From Bdellovibrionales bacterium (GTDB lineage: Bacteria; Bdellovibrionota; Bdellovibrionia; Bdellovibrionales; UBA1609), in NCBI GenBank assembly GCA_014323935.1, contig JACOND010000002.1, positions 102,680-166,679 of the forward strand: a stretch of DNA of 64,000 bases, written 5' to 3'. This document shows positions 36,956 to 45,208 of this stretch, in pieces (the stretch's first letter is position 1; every line of letters starts with the position of its first letter). The translations under genes and the position numbers were made by a program. The notes beneath the pieces were generated by a model, which was not told the DNA's origin, made no database searches, and worked only from the letters and a program-made list of their open reading frames with translations.

Positions 36956-38212
36956 ATGGAAGAAAGGCTCAAATTTAAAAAACGAAGTTTACAAATTCTT
37001 TTGACAAAACTCTATTTTTTTTATCCAGGGCTTTCTTTTAAATTCATTCTATTAGGAATCCTAATAAGTCCCTGGAAGAGCTTTGCTATGGGAAGCTTAT
37101 TTGAAGGATTTTTTCTTTTAAGAAATACAAATTTACAAATTCAAACACAATCTCTTAAAAATTTTTCAACTTATAGCCAATTTTATCTAAAAGGAAGCTT
37201 TCAACCCAGTAATGAAATTAAAACTCAGTTACATTTTTTATCATCACAAAATTATGGAGAAAAATTTTCTTTAAACCATCTCTTTCAATTCTATCCTTCA
37301 GCCCACTGGCTTTTATCTGAGAACCTAGAACTTAAATTAGGACGAAATCTTTATGAAAAAAAAAGGGACAGTCTATCTTTAAATTCCTTTGAAAATTCTT
37401 GGTATAGCTTAGATGGAATGATCTTAGAATATAATACACAAACCCTTAATTTTGATTTCTGGTCCGCTTATCTTCCTGAAAGATGGATTGCCATGGAAAG
37501 AAAAAAGGAACTTAACTATGGTTTTGGATTTTTTTTAGACATTAATCTAACAAGTTTTTATATCATAGATTCTTTTCGTTTTCAAGCAAGTTATTTAGGG
37601 GATTCTTTTACAGATCAAAAGGCAAATAAAATGTCTCGCTATGGAATCTCTGTCGTTGGTTTTCTTAAGACTTTGAACTTAGGTTATGATTTTTCAGCTG
37701 TAGGACAAAGCTCAGGACTTCAGTTTAAACTAGAAGAAAATATGTACCATGGAATGATTTATTATAAAAAACAGAATTTTTTCAACAGTGAATTTTTTAT
37801 TGGTTATCACACAGATAGCCCTAATTATAATCCTTGGCTTTACAACCGTCATGAACACTCTGGGTTATCTGATTTTCTTCAATGGAGAAATCTAAGCTAC
37901 TACTTTATAGGAACCAACTTTTTTCCTTTCAAAAAACTCAAATGTCAAATTACCTTTCTCGGTTTTGATTCCACGTCTCAAGGAGAGATTGATTTAGGAG
38001 CTTTTGGTTCCTTTATTCATGCTAAAAAAAATATAAATGTTGAGAAAGAATCTTTAGGAAAAGAAATTAATATAAAAATCCTTTCTAAAGTGACAGAAGT
38101 GTTAGAGTTGCAACTTTTAACCGCTTTTTTTCTAGCCCAATCTAGCTCTTTAAAAAAAGACAAACAAAATCTTTATAATAATTTACAATTGACAGCTCTA
38201 TATAAGTTTTGA
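36956..38212 (+). CDS. putative outer-membrane beta-barrel protein
   Basis: 418 residues. N-terminal signal-like stretch ends near SPWKSFA (about 42). The rest alternates hydrophobic and polar residues with many Phe, Tyr, Ser and Asn, such as SLFEGFFLLRNTNLQIQTQ, YSQFYLKGSFQ, MIYYKKQNFFNSEFFIGYH, and ends with LQLTALYKF, a C-terminal aromatic as in outer-membrane strands. This suggests a 14-18-stranded porin or alginate-export-like barrel. No specific family found. Confidence 0.65.
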   Translation: MEERLKFKKRSLQILLTKLYFFYPGLSFKFILLGILISPWKSFAMGSLFEGFFLLRNTNLQIQTQSLKNFSTYSQFYLKGSFQPSNEIKTQLHFLSSQNYGEKFSLNHLFQFYPSAHWLLSENLELKLGRNLYEKKRDSLSLNSFENSWYSLDGMILEYNTQTLNFDFWSAYLPERWIAMERKKELNYGFGFFLDINLTSFYIIDSFRFQASYLGDSFTDQKANKMSRYGISVVGFLKTLNLGYDFSAVGQSSGLQFKLEENMYHGMIYYKKQNFFNSEFFIGYHTDSPNYNPWLYNRHEHSGLSDFLQWRNLSYYFIGTNFFPFKKLKCQITFLGFDSTSQGEIDLGAFGSFIHAKKNINVEKESLGKEINIKILSKVTEVLELQLLTAFFLAQSSSLKKDKQNLYNNLQLTALYKF

Positions 38213-38356
38213 TTGTTTCTAAAAAAACAATAAACAATTTGAAAAAAAACTTGATTTTTAACTCATTTAAGATGAGGTACTCTTAAAAAAGCTCCCTTTT
38301 TAAACAATGAAGTCTAACTTGACTTTTATTTGTTATTTCCACTATAAGTATTCCAT

Positions 38357-38839
38357 ATGAAGTATCTTTTATCTTTTTTTTTATTTTTTAGTCTTATATC
38401 AAAAGCAGAAAATGAATTAGATCCCAAAATTAGAGCCTCCTATCTTAAACTTTTAAAAAAAGCAAGCCATTTTCATCAAGCTTTAAAAAATAAAAATCCT
38501 GAAAGCATTCAATCTCAAATCAAAGAAACTCAAAAAATAATAGTTCAAATACATCAACACTCTCCTCAATTAAAATTTCAACAACGTATTCATTCTTATA
38601 AACTTCTTTCTAATTTAGAAGAACAACTCACGAGTTTAAAATCTCAAAAAGAACCTCAGAAAAAAACAGTAAAAAAGCTCTTTGCTTCCTTTTTTGAATT
38701 AGCCAATGTGTATTCTTTAAATAAATATCTCAAAGGGAATTTTTTCTATTGCAATCAAGATAGGAGTTTATGGCTTCAACGAGATTCTAAAGTTCATAAT
38801 CCTATTAATTCTAATGTCCGTTGCGGACAAGCTATTTAA
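38357..38839 (+). CDS. small secreted helical protein
   Basis: 160 residues with a signal peptide (MKYLLSFFLFFSLISKA). Mature part is a helical bundle-like stretch (HFHQALKNKNPESIQSQIKE) rich in Lys and Gln, then FYCNQDRSLWLQRDSK and a final NVRCGQ; two Cys could pair. It lies between the barrel protein and namZ with gaps of 140 and 42 bases. Function unknown. Confidence 0.65.
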   Translation: MKYLLSFFLFFSLISKAENELDPKIRASYLKLLKKASHFHQALKNKNPESIQSQIKETQKIIVQIHQHSPQLKFQQRIHSYKLLSNLEEQLTSLKSQKEPQKKTVKKLFASFFELANVYSLNKYLKGNFFYCNQDRSLWLQRDSKVHNPINSNVRCGQAI

Positions 38840-38881
38840 AAAACTTATCAAGTTTATACTTATCATTTATAGTAAAAAATA

Positions 38882-40069
38882 ATGATTCTAGGCTCTGAAT
38901 ACCTTCTTAATAACTCTTTCTGGCTGAAAAAATTAAAACATAAAAGAATTGCTTACTTAGGACACTCTGCGAGTGTCAATCACAAAGGAAAGCTCATTCT
39001 CTCTTTACTTTTAAAAAAGAAATCCCTCCGTATAAGCTGTATATTAAGCCCGCAACATGGCTTCTTCTCAAATAAACAAGCTAACATGATCACAACAGAA
39101 AATAGTTTTTATAAAAACTTAAAAGTTTATAGCCTTTATTCAAAAAAAACAAGGCGACTTACTAAGGAAATGAAAAAACAATTTGATGTCTTACTTTTTG
39201 ACCTACAAGATGTTGGTTGCCGTATTTATACTTATATTAGCACTCTTTTTTACTTGTTAGAAGATTTAGAAAATAGCCCTAAAACACTCATTGTTTTAGA
39301 CCGCCCTAATCCCTTAGGTCGTTATGTAGAAGGTTCTCTTCTTAAAGAAGAATTTAAAAGCTTTGTAGGAGTTGCCCCTTTACCTATGAGTCATGGTTTT
39401 ACTTTAGGAGAAGCTGCTTTATGGTACAAAGAAGTAAAAAAAATAAACACAAACCTAAATGTTATTAAAATGAAAGATTATAATACAAAAAATCCTTGGC
39501 CTGAAAATAGAGTCTGGATTTTACCAAGTCCTAATATGACGAGTCTTGCTTGCTCTAGGTGTTATTTAGGTTCTGTCCTTTTAGAAGGAACTAAAATATC
39601 TGAAGGTCGAGGTACCAATCTTCCTTTCCAGATGTTAGGGCGACCTCAAATGAATACAAAAGCATGTCTAAAATGGATAAAGGAAAACAGTCCTCAATTT
39701 TTAAAGGGTTGTTTTTTAAGACCTGTTGAATTTGAACCTAGCTTTGATAAATTTAAAAATCAAATCTGTTCTGGATTTCAGATTCATCTAGAAAAAACTT
39801 GGGCTAAAAAAGGTTCTTTTCAAGCCTATCGTTTTATCTGTTCTTTTTTAAAAGCTTTTCGAGAAATTCATCCCTCTTGGAAATGGAAAAAGCTTCCTCC
39901 TTATGAATATGAATATAAATTAGATCCCATCGATATTATCAGTGGAAGCTCTGAATTACAAAAATGGATTCAAGATTCTTCTTCAAGTAGTAAAGATTGG
40001 GATGATTTTTTAAGACAAGAAGAAAAACTTTGGAAACAACAACAAAAAGATTTTTTTCTCTATCCTTGA
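38882..40069 (+). CDS. namZ: exo-beta-N-acetylmuramidase NamZ-like (DUF1343)
   Basis: 395 residues. The DUF1343 signature is clear: YLGHSASVN, LSPQHGFFSNKQAN, LLFDLQDVGCRIYTYISTLF, LDRPNPLGR, LPSPNMTSL and EGRGTNLPFQMLG (typical of this fold). Characterised NamZ enzymes release terminal MurNAc from peptidoglycan fragments for wall recycling. This copy starts MILGSEYLLNNSFW with no signal peptide, which is odd, as most relatives are exported; it may act on imported muropeptides. Confidence 0.85.
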   Translation: MILGSEYLLNNSFWLKKLKHKRIAYLGHSASVNHKGKLILSLLLKKKSLRISCILSPQHGFFSNKQANMITTENSFYKNLKVYSLYSKKTRRLTKEMKKQFDVLLFDLQDVGCRIYTYISTLFYLLEDLENSPKTLIVLDRPNPLGRYVEGSLLKEEFKSFVGVAPLPMSHGFTLGEAALWYKEVKKINTNLNVIKMKDYNTKNPWPENRVWILPSPNMTSLACSRCYLGSVLLEGTKISEGRGTNLPFQMLGRPQMNTKACLKWIKENSPQFLKGCFLRPVEFEPSFDKFKNQICSGFQIHLEKTWAKKGSFQAYRFICSFLKAFREIHPSWKWKKLPPYEYEYKLDPIDIISGSSELQKWIQDSSSSSKDWDDFLRQEEKLWKQQQKDFFLYP

Positions 40070-40145
40070 TTTACCTTCCTATAAGAGCAACCCTCAGTTC
40101 ATTTTTTTCTATTGTCAATTTTATAAAAAGAAGTCATGCTCTCTA

Positions 40146-41048
40146 GTGTTAATGCTGTTTTTAAAAAACTTATTATTTCCTAATAAAACGATTTACAATC
40201 TTGGCTTATGTCGCATTCTTTTTTATGGACTAGCTCTTGAAGAAATGTGGGCAAAAACTTATTTGATTAAGAAGTTTTATCATTTTCAGCTTGTTCCAAG
40301 AGAGTTATGGACACCGGTAGGATTTTTTCATTTTTATCCAAAAGACCTCGTACTTTCTGAATTGCAATGCTATCTTCTTTTAAACATTCTGGGATTGTTT
40401 TTGTTTTTTGCAATGATTGGATTTTTAACACGAATTTCTGCTTTAATTTCCTTTCTTTTAGCTTTTTTATTCTTAGGTTATCCAAATAATTTTGGCACTG
40501 TCTTTGACGGAAACAATTTATTTCTTATAACACTTTTTATACTGATATTTTCAAATATGGGTTCTTTTTTATCTGTAGATAATTTATTTAAAAAACCATT
40601 AAATAAGAAAAATAAAGAATTTAACTTGGTTTGGAGCTTCTGGACAATAAAACTCATAATAACTTTAATTTGTTTGTTTTATTTAACTTCAGGTTTACAA
40701 AAACTTCGTCTCTCTGGTCTAGAGTGGTTTCTATCTGATCATATGTCTATTTCTCTTATACATATGGGGGTTCCGATTGGAATGTATTTATCTCAATTTT
40801 TACTCTTTTCAAAATTCATGGCTTTGAATGGAATTATAATACAACTTCTAGCTTTTATACCACTTGTTTATCCTCGATCTACAACTTTATTTTTTTTCTT
40901 ATTTGCCTTCTTTCATGTTGTTATAGATGTCACTCTTGGACCTCACTTTAATACACATTTTACAGTTCTTCTTTTTTTACTTCCTCTAGGAAATCTTCTA
41001 GGTTTAAATAAAGAGGAGGGGGGGGGTAAAGTCTTTTTTTTCAAGTAA
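40146..41048 (+). CDS. HTTM-domain membrane protein, N-terminal part
   Basis: 300 residues from a GTG (or the ATG at 40152), with about eight spans and the HTTM (horizontally transferred transmembrane, vitamin-K-carboxylase-like) pattern: LGLCRILFYGLALEEMW, LTRISALISFLLAFLFLGYP, YLTSGLQKLRLSGLEWFL, FFHVVIDVTLGPHFNTHFTV. The ORF ends after a run of nine G (41018-41026). In a frame shifted by one, translation would continue without a stop into the next gene to give about 456 residues, the usual HTTM length. So this is half of a gene split at a G9 tract. Confidence 0.75.
   Translation: MLMLFLKNLLFPNKTIYNLGLCRILFYGLALEEMWAKTYLIKKFYHFQLVPRELWTPVGFFHFYPKDLVLSELQCYLLLNILGLFLFFAMIGFLTRISALISFLLAFLFLGYPNNFGTVFDGNNLFLITLFILIFSNMGSFLSVDNLFKKPLNKKNKEFNLVWSFWTIKLIITLICLFYLTSGLQKLRLSGLEWFLSDHMSISLIHMGVPIGMYLSQFLLFSKFMALNGIIIQLLAFIPLVYPRSTTLFFFLFAFFHVVIDVTLGPHFNTHFTVLLFLLPLGNLLGLNKEEGGGKVFFFK
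41018..41026 (+). repeat. G9 homopolymer at the split in the HTTM gene
   Basis: Nine G in an AT-rich gene. With eight (or eleven) the frame would join 40146-41048 to 41068-41517. This is a slippage-prone site and a candidate on/off switch. Confidence 0.85.
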
Positions 41049-41067
41049 ACCAAAAATAAAGCATTCT

Positions 41068-41517
41068 ATGGTTTTAATTATGATGTCTTTACTTAGCCTT
41101 TTTATAATATTCATGTCTCTTTACGCTCCTTATAGCTTAAAACATCTTTATCCTTTTTCTACAACAACAATGTATGCTTGGATTGATAAAGAACCTATTA
41201 AAAGAAGAGTTATTTTTGTTATAGATAAAGACAATAAAAAAAGAAGGGTCAAAAGAAATGAATTATGGCCTATAGCTTATGATAAATTATTCTCTAAAAT
41301 AAAAGCTTTAGAAAAAGAAAAAGACTTTAAAGAAAAAGTGAAAGTCCTAATTAGAAAAATCAAAGAAAATCAAAATCATTTTAATACAGGTTTTTACACC
41401 CTAGAGTTTGTTAAAAAAATGAGCTTAGAAAATTGTTTTTGGGAGACATCAAAAATCTATGTATCTAAACCCTATGAGCCAGATTACTGTACAACTGTTG
41501 TTGAGGAAAATTTTTAA
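41068..41517 (+). CDS. C-terminal part of the split HTTM protein
   Basis: 149 residues: one hydrophobic helix at about 1-20 (MMSLLSLFIIFMSLYAPYS), then a soluble part with FSTTTMYAWIDKEPIKRRVIFVI, a Lys-rich helix and two Cys. The frame is open without a stop back through the G9 tract at 41018 into the upstream gene. The ATG at 41068 has no ribosome site. It is probably not an independent gene. Confidence 0.65.
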   Translation: MVLIMMSLLSLFIIFMSLYAPYSLKHLYPFSTTTMYAWIDKEPIKRRVIFVIDKDNKKRRVKRNELWPIAYDKLFSKIKALEKEKDFKEKVKVLIRKIKENQNHFNTGFYTLEFVKKMSLENCFWETSKIYVSKPYEPDYCTTVVEENF

Positions 41518-41568
41518 GCTATAACTTGAAAGATTAAAAAATTTTTTATAGAAAGAAAATTTAATTCT

Positions 41569-42675
41569 ATGAAATCAAAATATTTAGAAATTTCTGATAT
41601 TAGATCTTTACAAATAGAAGTAACAAGCCGTTGCAATTTAATGTGTCCTCAGTGTGCAAGAGTTCATGATGGGAAATTGAATCCACTTTTAAGTTTATCT
41701 GAATTAACACCAGAGGACTATGATAAAATTTTTTTTGAAGAGAAAATCCCTTCCCTCCAAGAAGTTTTGTTTAATGGAAATTTTGGAGATCCTGTCATTT
41801 CAAAGCATATTGATTATGCTATAGAAATTCTTTTACAAAAAGGAATAGCTATCAAAATCTTCACGAACGGAAGTTTAAGAAAAGCTTCATGGTGGAAAAA
41901 TTTAGGACAATTATTTGCTAATACTAAAAATGAAATTGTGTTTTCTATAGATGGATTAAAAGATACTAACTTCATTTATAGAGTTAATAGTAAGTGGGAT
42001 AAAATTATGGAAAATGTATCAGCTTATCTGAGTTCAGGAGCTAAAGCTCGCTGGGATTTTTTAATTTTCAAACACAATGAACACCAGGTTGAAGAGGCAA
42101 AGACCTTAGCTAAAAAGATGGGATTTAAAACTTTTTTGAAAAAGAAAACAAAACGATTTGTAACAGAAGAAAAAAATCTTAATGTAAAATTTGAGCCTAT
42201 TTATAATAAAAAAGGACAATTTATCAAAAATTTAGATAAAACTTCAAATTCAAAAAAAGATGTTTTTGAGATAATCTTGAAAAAATATGGCTCATTTGAA
42301 AATTATATAAATAAAACTCCTATTCACTGTAAGTATAAAAAGGATATGAAGGGCTTATACATTGATTTTATGTCCTGTGTATGGCCTTGCTGTTGGCTTG
42401 GCTTTGAAAGATATATGCCTATAAAATCAAAAGGGAAGAGGCAATTAAACCTTTTGATTGAAAAATATGGAAAAAATTTTAATAGCTTAAGACATTTAAG
42501 TTTATCTGAAATTTTATCTCATGATTGGTTTAATAAACAGCTGGTAGAGAGCTGGAAAAACAAAACAACAGATGAGAATTTTAAATTTTTTACCTGTGGG
42601 AAATTCTGCGGGAAAGAGTATGAAAAAACGAGTGGACCTAATTATAAAAATTCAGAAAAGATAGATTTAAATTAA
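41569..42675 (+). CDS. radical SAM protein with C-terminal Cys-rich (twitch/SPASM-like) domain
   Basis: 368 residues. Radical SAM motif CNLMCPQC (Cys22, 26, 29) binds the SAM 4Fe-4S cluster; TSRCNLMCPQCARV is normal. NGNFGDP and FTNGSLRK then VFSIDGLKDTNFIYRVN follow the TIM-barrel pattern. The C-terminal part has more Cys (PIHCKYKK, MSCVWPCCWLGF, FTCGKFCGKEY), enough to hold one auxiliary cluster. Substrate unknown; no precursor peptide is visible next to it, though the HTTM pair just upstream is a possible partner. A degraded second copy lies at 51401-51820. Confidence 0.85.
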   Translation: MKSKYLEISDIRSLQIEVTSRCNLMCPQCARVHDGKLNPLLSLSELTPEDYDKIFFEEKIPSLQEVLFNGNFGDPVISKHIDYAIEILLQKGIAIKIFTNGSLRKASWWKNLGQLFANTKNEIVFSIDGLKDTNFIYRVNSKWDKIMENVSAYLSSGAKARWDFLIFKHNEHQVEEAKTLAKKMGFKTFLKKKTKRFVTEEKNLNVKFEPIYNKKGQFIKNLDKTSNSKKDVFEIILKKYGSFENYINKTPIHCKYKKDMKGLYIDFMSCVWPCCWLGFERYMPIKSKGKRQLNLLIEKYGKNFNSLRHLSLSEILSHDWFNKQLVESWKNKTTDENFKFFTCGKFCGKEYEKTSGPNYKNSEKIDLN

Positions 42676-42692
42676 AATGTGTAAGTTCTATA

Positions 42693-44093
42693 TTATTTTC
42701 TTTTGATGGACTGAAAAGCTTGAAGGGCTTTTTCTCTAGAATTTTTGAGATCGACTAAAGGATGAGGGTAATGGATACCTAGCTGAACATCAGCTGATTT
42801 TAAAACTGATTTAGGAGCGTCCCAAGGACTAAAAATATAAGGGGCTTTTAATTTCTTTAATTCGGGAACAAATTGACGGATGTAGATTCCTTCAGGGTCA
42901 AATTTTTGAGCTTGAGAAATGGGATTGAAAATACGAAAATAAGGAGCTGCATCATAACCACAACCTGCAATCCATTGCCAGCTAGCACTGTTATTAGCTA
43001 GGTCCGCATCGACAAGGCAGTCCCAAAACCATCTCTCTCCCTGTCTCCAATCTAAAAGAAGATTTTTTACTAAAAAAGATCCTACAAGCATTCGGATACG
43101 ATTGTGCATATAAGCTGTTTCCCATAACTCTCTCATTCCAGCATCTATCAGAGGAATTCCTGTTTGTCCTTTTTGCCAAGCTCTTAAATAAGATTCCTTT
43201 TTAATCCAAGGGAATCTATCAAATTTAGAGTTGAGATTTTTATGAGATAAATCCTTATTATGATAGAGTTGATTATAAGAAAATTCTCTCCATGCCAGTT
43301 CCCTACAAAAGTGAATGCTGTTAGAATCACTTTCTCTATCTGGAATTTTATCCCAAAGCTGATGAGGAGATATTTGTCCAAAGTGCAAGTAAGGAGATAG
43401 TCTTGAAACAGAATTTTTTGCAGGGACATTTCGTCCTTTCTTGTAAGAGGAAAGATCTTTTTTCAAAAAATGATAAAATCTTTTTTTAGCTCCCTCCTCT
43501 CCTATCTCCCAATGACTTTCTATTTTTTTATGCCAATTTAAATGAGGTAAAAGTTTTAAATCCTCTAAATGAGTTTTATTTGAAGAGTCATAATAAAGCT
43601 GTAGAGGTTTAGGCTTATCTAGAGGCTTTCGAGGAGCCACTCCTTTTAAACATCCTTTTTTATAAAAAGGAGTAAAAACTTTGTAAGGAGTTCCATCTTC
43701 CTTTTTGATTGTCTCAGGCTCCCACAAAAGACTTGCTGAAAAGCTTTCAAAGACCAAACCTGAAAGCTCTTTTTTGATTTTAAAGTCTTGCTTAACTTGA
43801 TAAGGTTCATAGGATCTATTCCAGTAAACTCCTTTAATCAAGTAAGTCTTTATCAAATGCTTTAAAATTTCTAAAGAATCACCTTGATAAAAACAAAGCT
43901 TTTTATCTAAAGACAAATCAAGAGATTTTAAAGAATGATATAGCCAAACTCGGCTTGCAGACCCCATTTTCTTAGGACTATTGGTATCTAAAATATAAAG
44001 AGGAAGAACAAGCCCTCGTCTAGAAGCTTCTTTTAAAGCGGGATTATCTGAGAGCCTTAAATCCTGACGAAACCAATGAATCACTTTATTCAT
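42693..44093 (-). CDS. phrB: deoxyribodipyrimidine photolyase
   Basis: 466 residues, the length of class I CPD photolyases. It repairs UV cyclobutane dimers using FAD and light. N-terminal antenna domain starts MNKVIHWFRQDLRLSDNPAL; FAD domain has GRNVPAKNSVSRLSPYLHFG, WREFSYNQLYHNK, TGIPLIDAGMRELWETAYMHNR and WRQGERWFWDCLVDAD; NNSASWQWIAGCGYDAAPYFRIF and the final Trp/Tyr region are conserved. Convergent with the radical SAM gene. Confidence 0.95.
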   Translation of the reverse strand: MNKVIHWFRQDLRLSDNPALKEASRRGLVLPLYILDTNSPKKMGSASRVWLYHSLKSLDLSLDKKLCFYQGDSLEILKHLIKTYLIKGVYWNRSYEPYQVKQDFKIKKELSGLVFESFSASLLWEPETIKKEDGTPYKVFTPFYKKGCLKGVAPRKPLDKPKPLQLYYDSSNKTHLEDLKLLPHLNWHKKIESHWEIGEEGAKKRFYHFLKKDLSSYKKGRNVPAKNSVSRLSPYLHFGQISPHQLWDKIPDRESDSNSIHFCRELAWREFSYNQLYHNKDLSHKNLNSKFDRFPWIKKESYLRAWQKGQTGIPLIDAGMRELWETAYMHNRIRMLVGSFLVKNLLLDWRQGERWFWDCLVDADLANNSASWQWIAGCGYDAAPYFRIFNPISQAQKFDPEGIYIRQFVPELKKLKAPYIFSPWDAPKSVLKSADVQLGIHYPHPLVDLKNSREKALQAFQSIKRK

Positions 44094-44316
44094 AAATCTC
44101 TTTTTTTTATAGCTAAAGTTTTAGTACCTAAGCAAGACTAAAAAACAAAGCGTTCGAACTATAGAAATTTAAAATCCTTTTCTTTATCTTTAAAATAAGC
44201 TATATTAATGATTTTTCTGAATTATATCTCTTTGAATTCAAAATAAGCCCTCAAATTGATTATTAATATCTGTTGCTTTTTTTTGTGGCTTAAATTATTT
44301 AATTTAAAGGCTAAAC
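44094..44316. other. promoter region of the ssp cluster
   Basis: 223 bases between the divergent photolyase and sspB genes. AT-rich; no inverted repeat or tRNA noted. Promoters of both sides should lie here. Confidence 0.4.
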
Positions 44317-45201
44317 ATGAAATTTGCTGGACATCAAAGCTTTCATCTAAGAGATCAATGGCTCTATAAAGGAATTTACTGGACAAAGAAATCTCCTCAA
44401 ATTCTCTTCAAAAAAAATACAGAAATAGCAATGAGAGAAATGGGAATTGGAAAAAACATGATCGATTCTCTAATATACTGGCTCAAGGTAAGCAATCTAA
44501 TAAAGTTGAATCAAACAAGCTTTATGCTGACAAAAACAGCTTCTCAAATTTTAGAAAAAGATTCTTATTTTGAACTAGATGGGACTCTTTTTCTCCTTCA
44601 CTATTTTATTGCAACAAATAAAGAAGAAGCAACAGCATGGCATTGGTTTTTTAATCATTTCTCAGCAAATGAATTTGAAAAAGAATCTCTTGAAAATGCT
44701 TTTTCTACTTATATTCAACTGAAAACAAATAAACAAATCAAAGAGACAACTTTAAATAAAGATTTAAACTGCCTTTTGAGAATGTACCAATCTATTGACT
44801 GGAAAGGTCGAAATAATCCTGAAACAGAAAATCCCTCTCCCTTTACAAAATATGGCTGGATTGAAAAGAAAGCTGAAAAATTCATTAGAAATAAGCTCAA
44901 TAGAAATGATCTTAACATTCATATTTTTTCTTATCTCATTTATACCTTTTGGAAAAAGGAGTTGGCTCGTCCTAAATCTATGAAACTAGAAGATGTATCA
45001 CTAGAAGAAAATTCTCCAGGACGAATTTTCGATTTTTCACTTGAAGAAATGAATGATCTCATAGATTCTTCTTCAAAAACAAACTCTTATCTTAACTATT
45101 CTAGAACAGGTGGTTATTTTATAATTCAACTTAATGAAAAAAATATAAAAAAGTCTTTAGATAATTATTATAAAGAAATGAATTTAAATGAACTATCCTA
45201 G
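44317..45201 (+). CDS. sspB: SspB, DUF4007 phosphorothioation protein
   Basis: 294 residues. The start MKFAGHQSFHLRDQWLYKGI matches DUF4007, whose members begin F-S-G-H-E-x-F-x-L-R. LTKTASQIL, ELDGTLFLLHYFI (WHW downstream) and the C-terminal SYLNYSRTGGYFIIQLN are also DUF4007-like. In the known SspABCD system SspB is a DNA nickase that helps SspCD place sulfur in one DNA strand. ATG is the first start of the sspBCD operon and overlaps sspC. Confidence 0.88.
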   Translation: MKFAGHQSFHLRDQWLYKGIYWTKKSPQILFKKNTEIAMREMGIGKNMIDSLIYWLKVSNLIKLNQTSFMLTKTASQILEKDSYFELDGTLFLLHYFIATNKEEATAWHWFFNHFSANEFEKESLENAFSTYIQLKTNKQIKETTLNKDLNCLLRMYQSIDWKGRNNPETENPSPFTKYGWIEKKAEKFIRNKLNRNDLNIHIFSYLIYTFWKKELARPKSMKLEDVSLEENSPGRIFDFSLEEMNDLIDSSSKTNSYLNYSRTGGYFIIQLNEKNIKKSLDNYYKEMNLNELS

Positions 45202-45208
45202 AGGAAAA

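Noticed and set aside
42994..43429. Minus-strand ORFs of 61-81 residues inside phrB
   Set aside because: Alternate frames of the photolyase gene.
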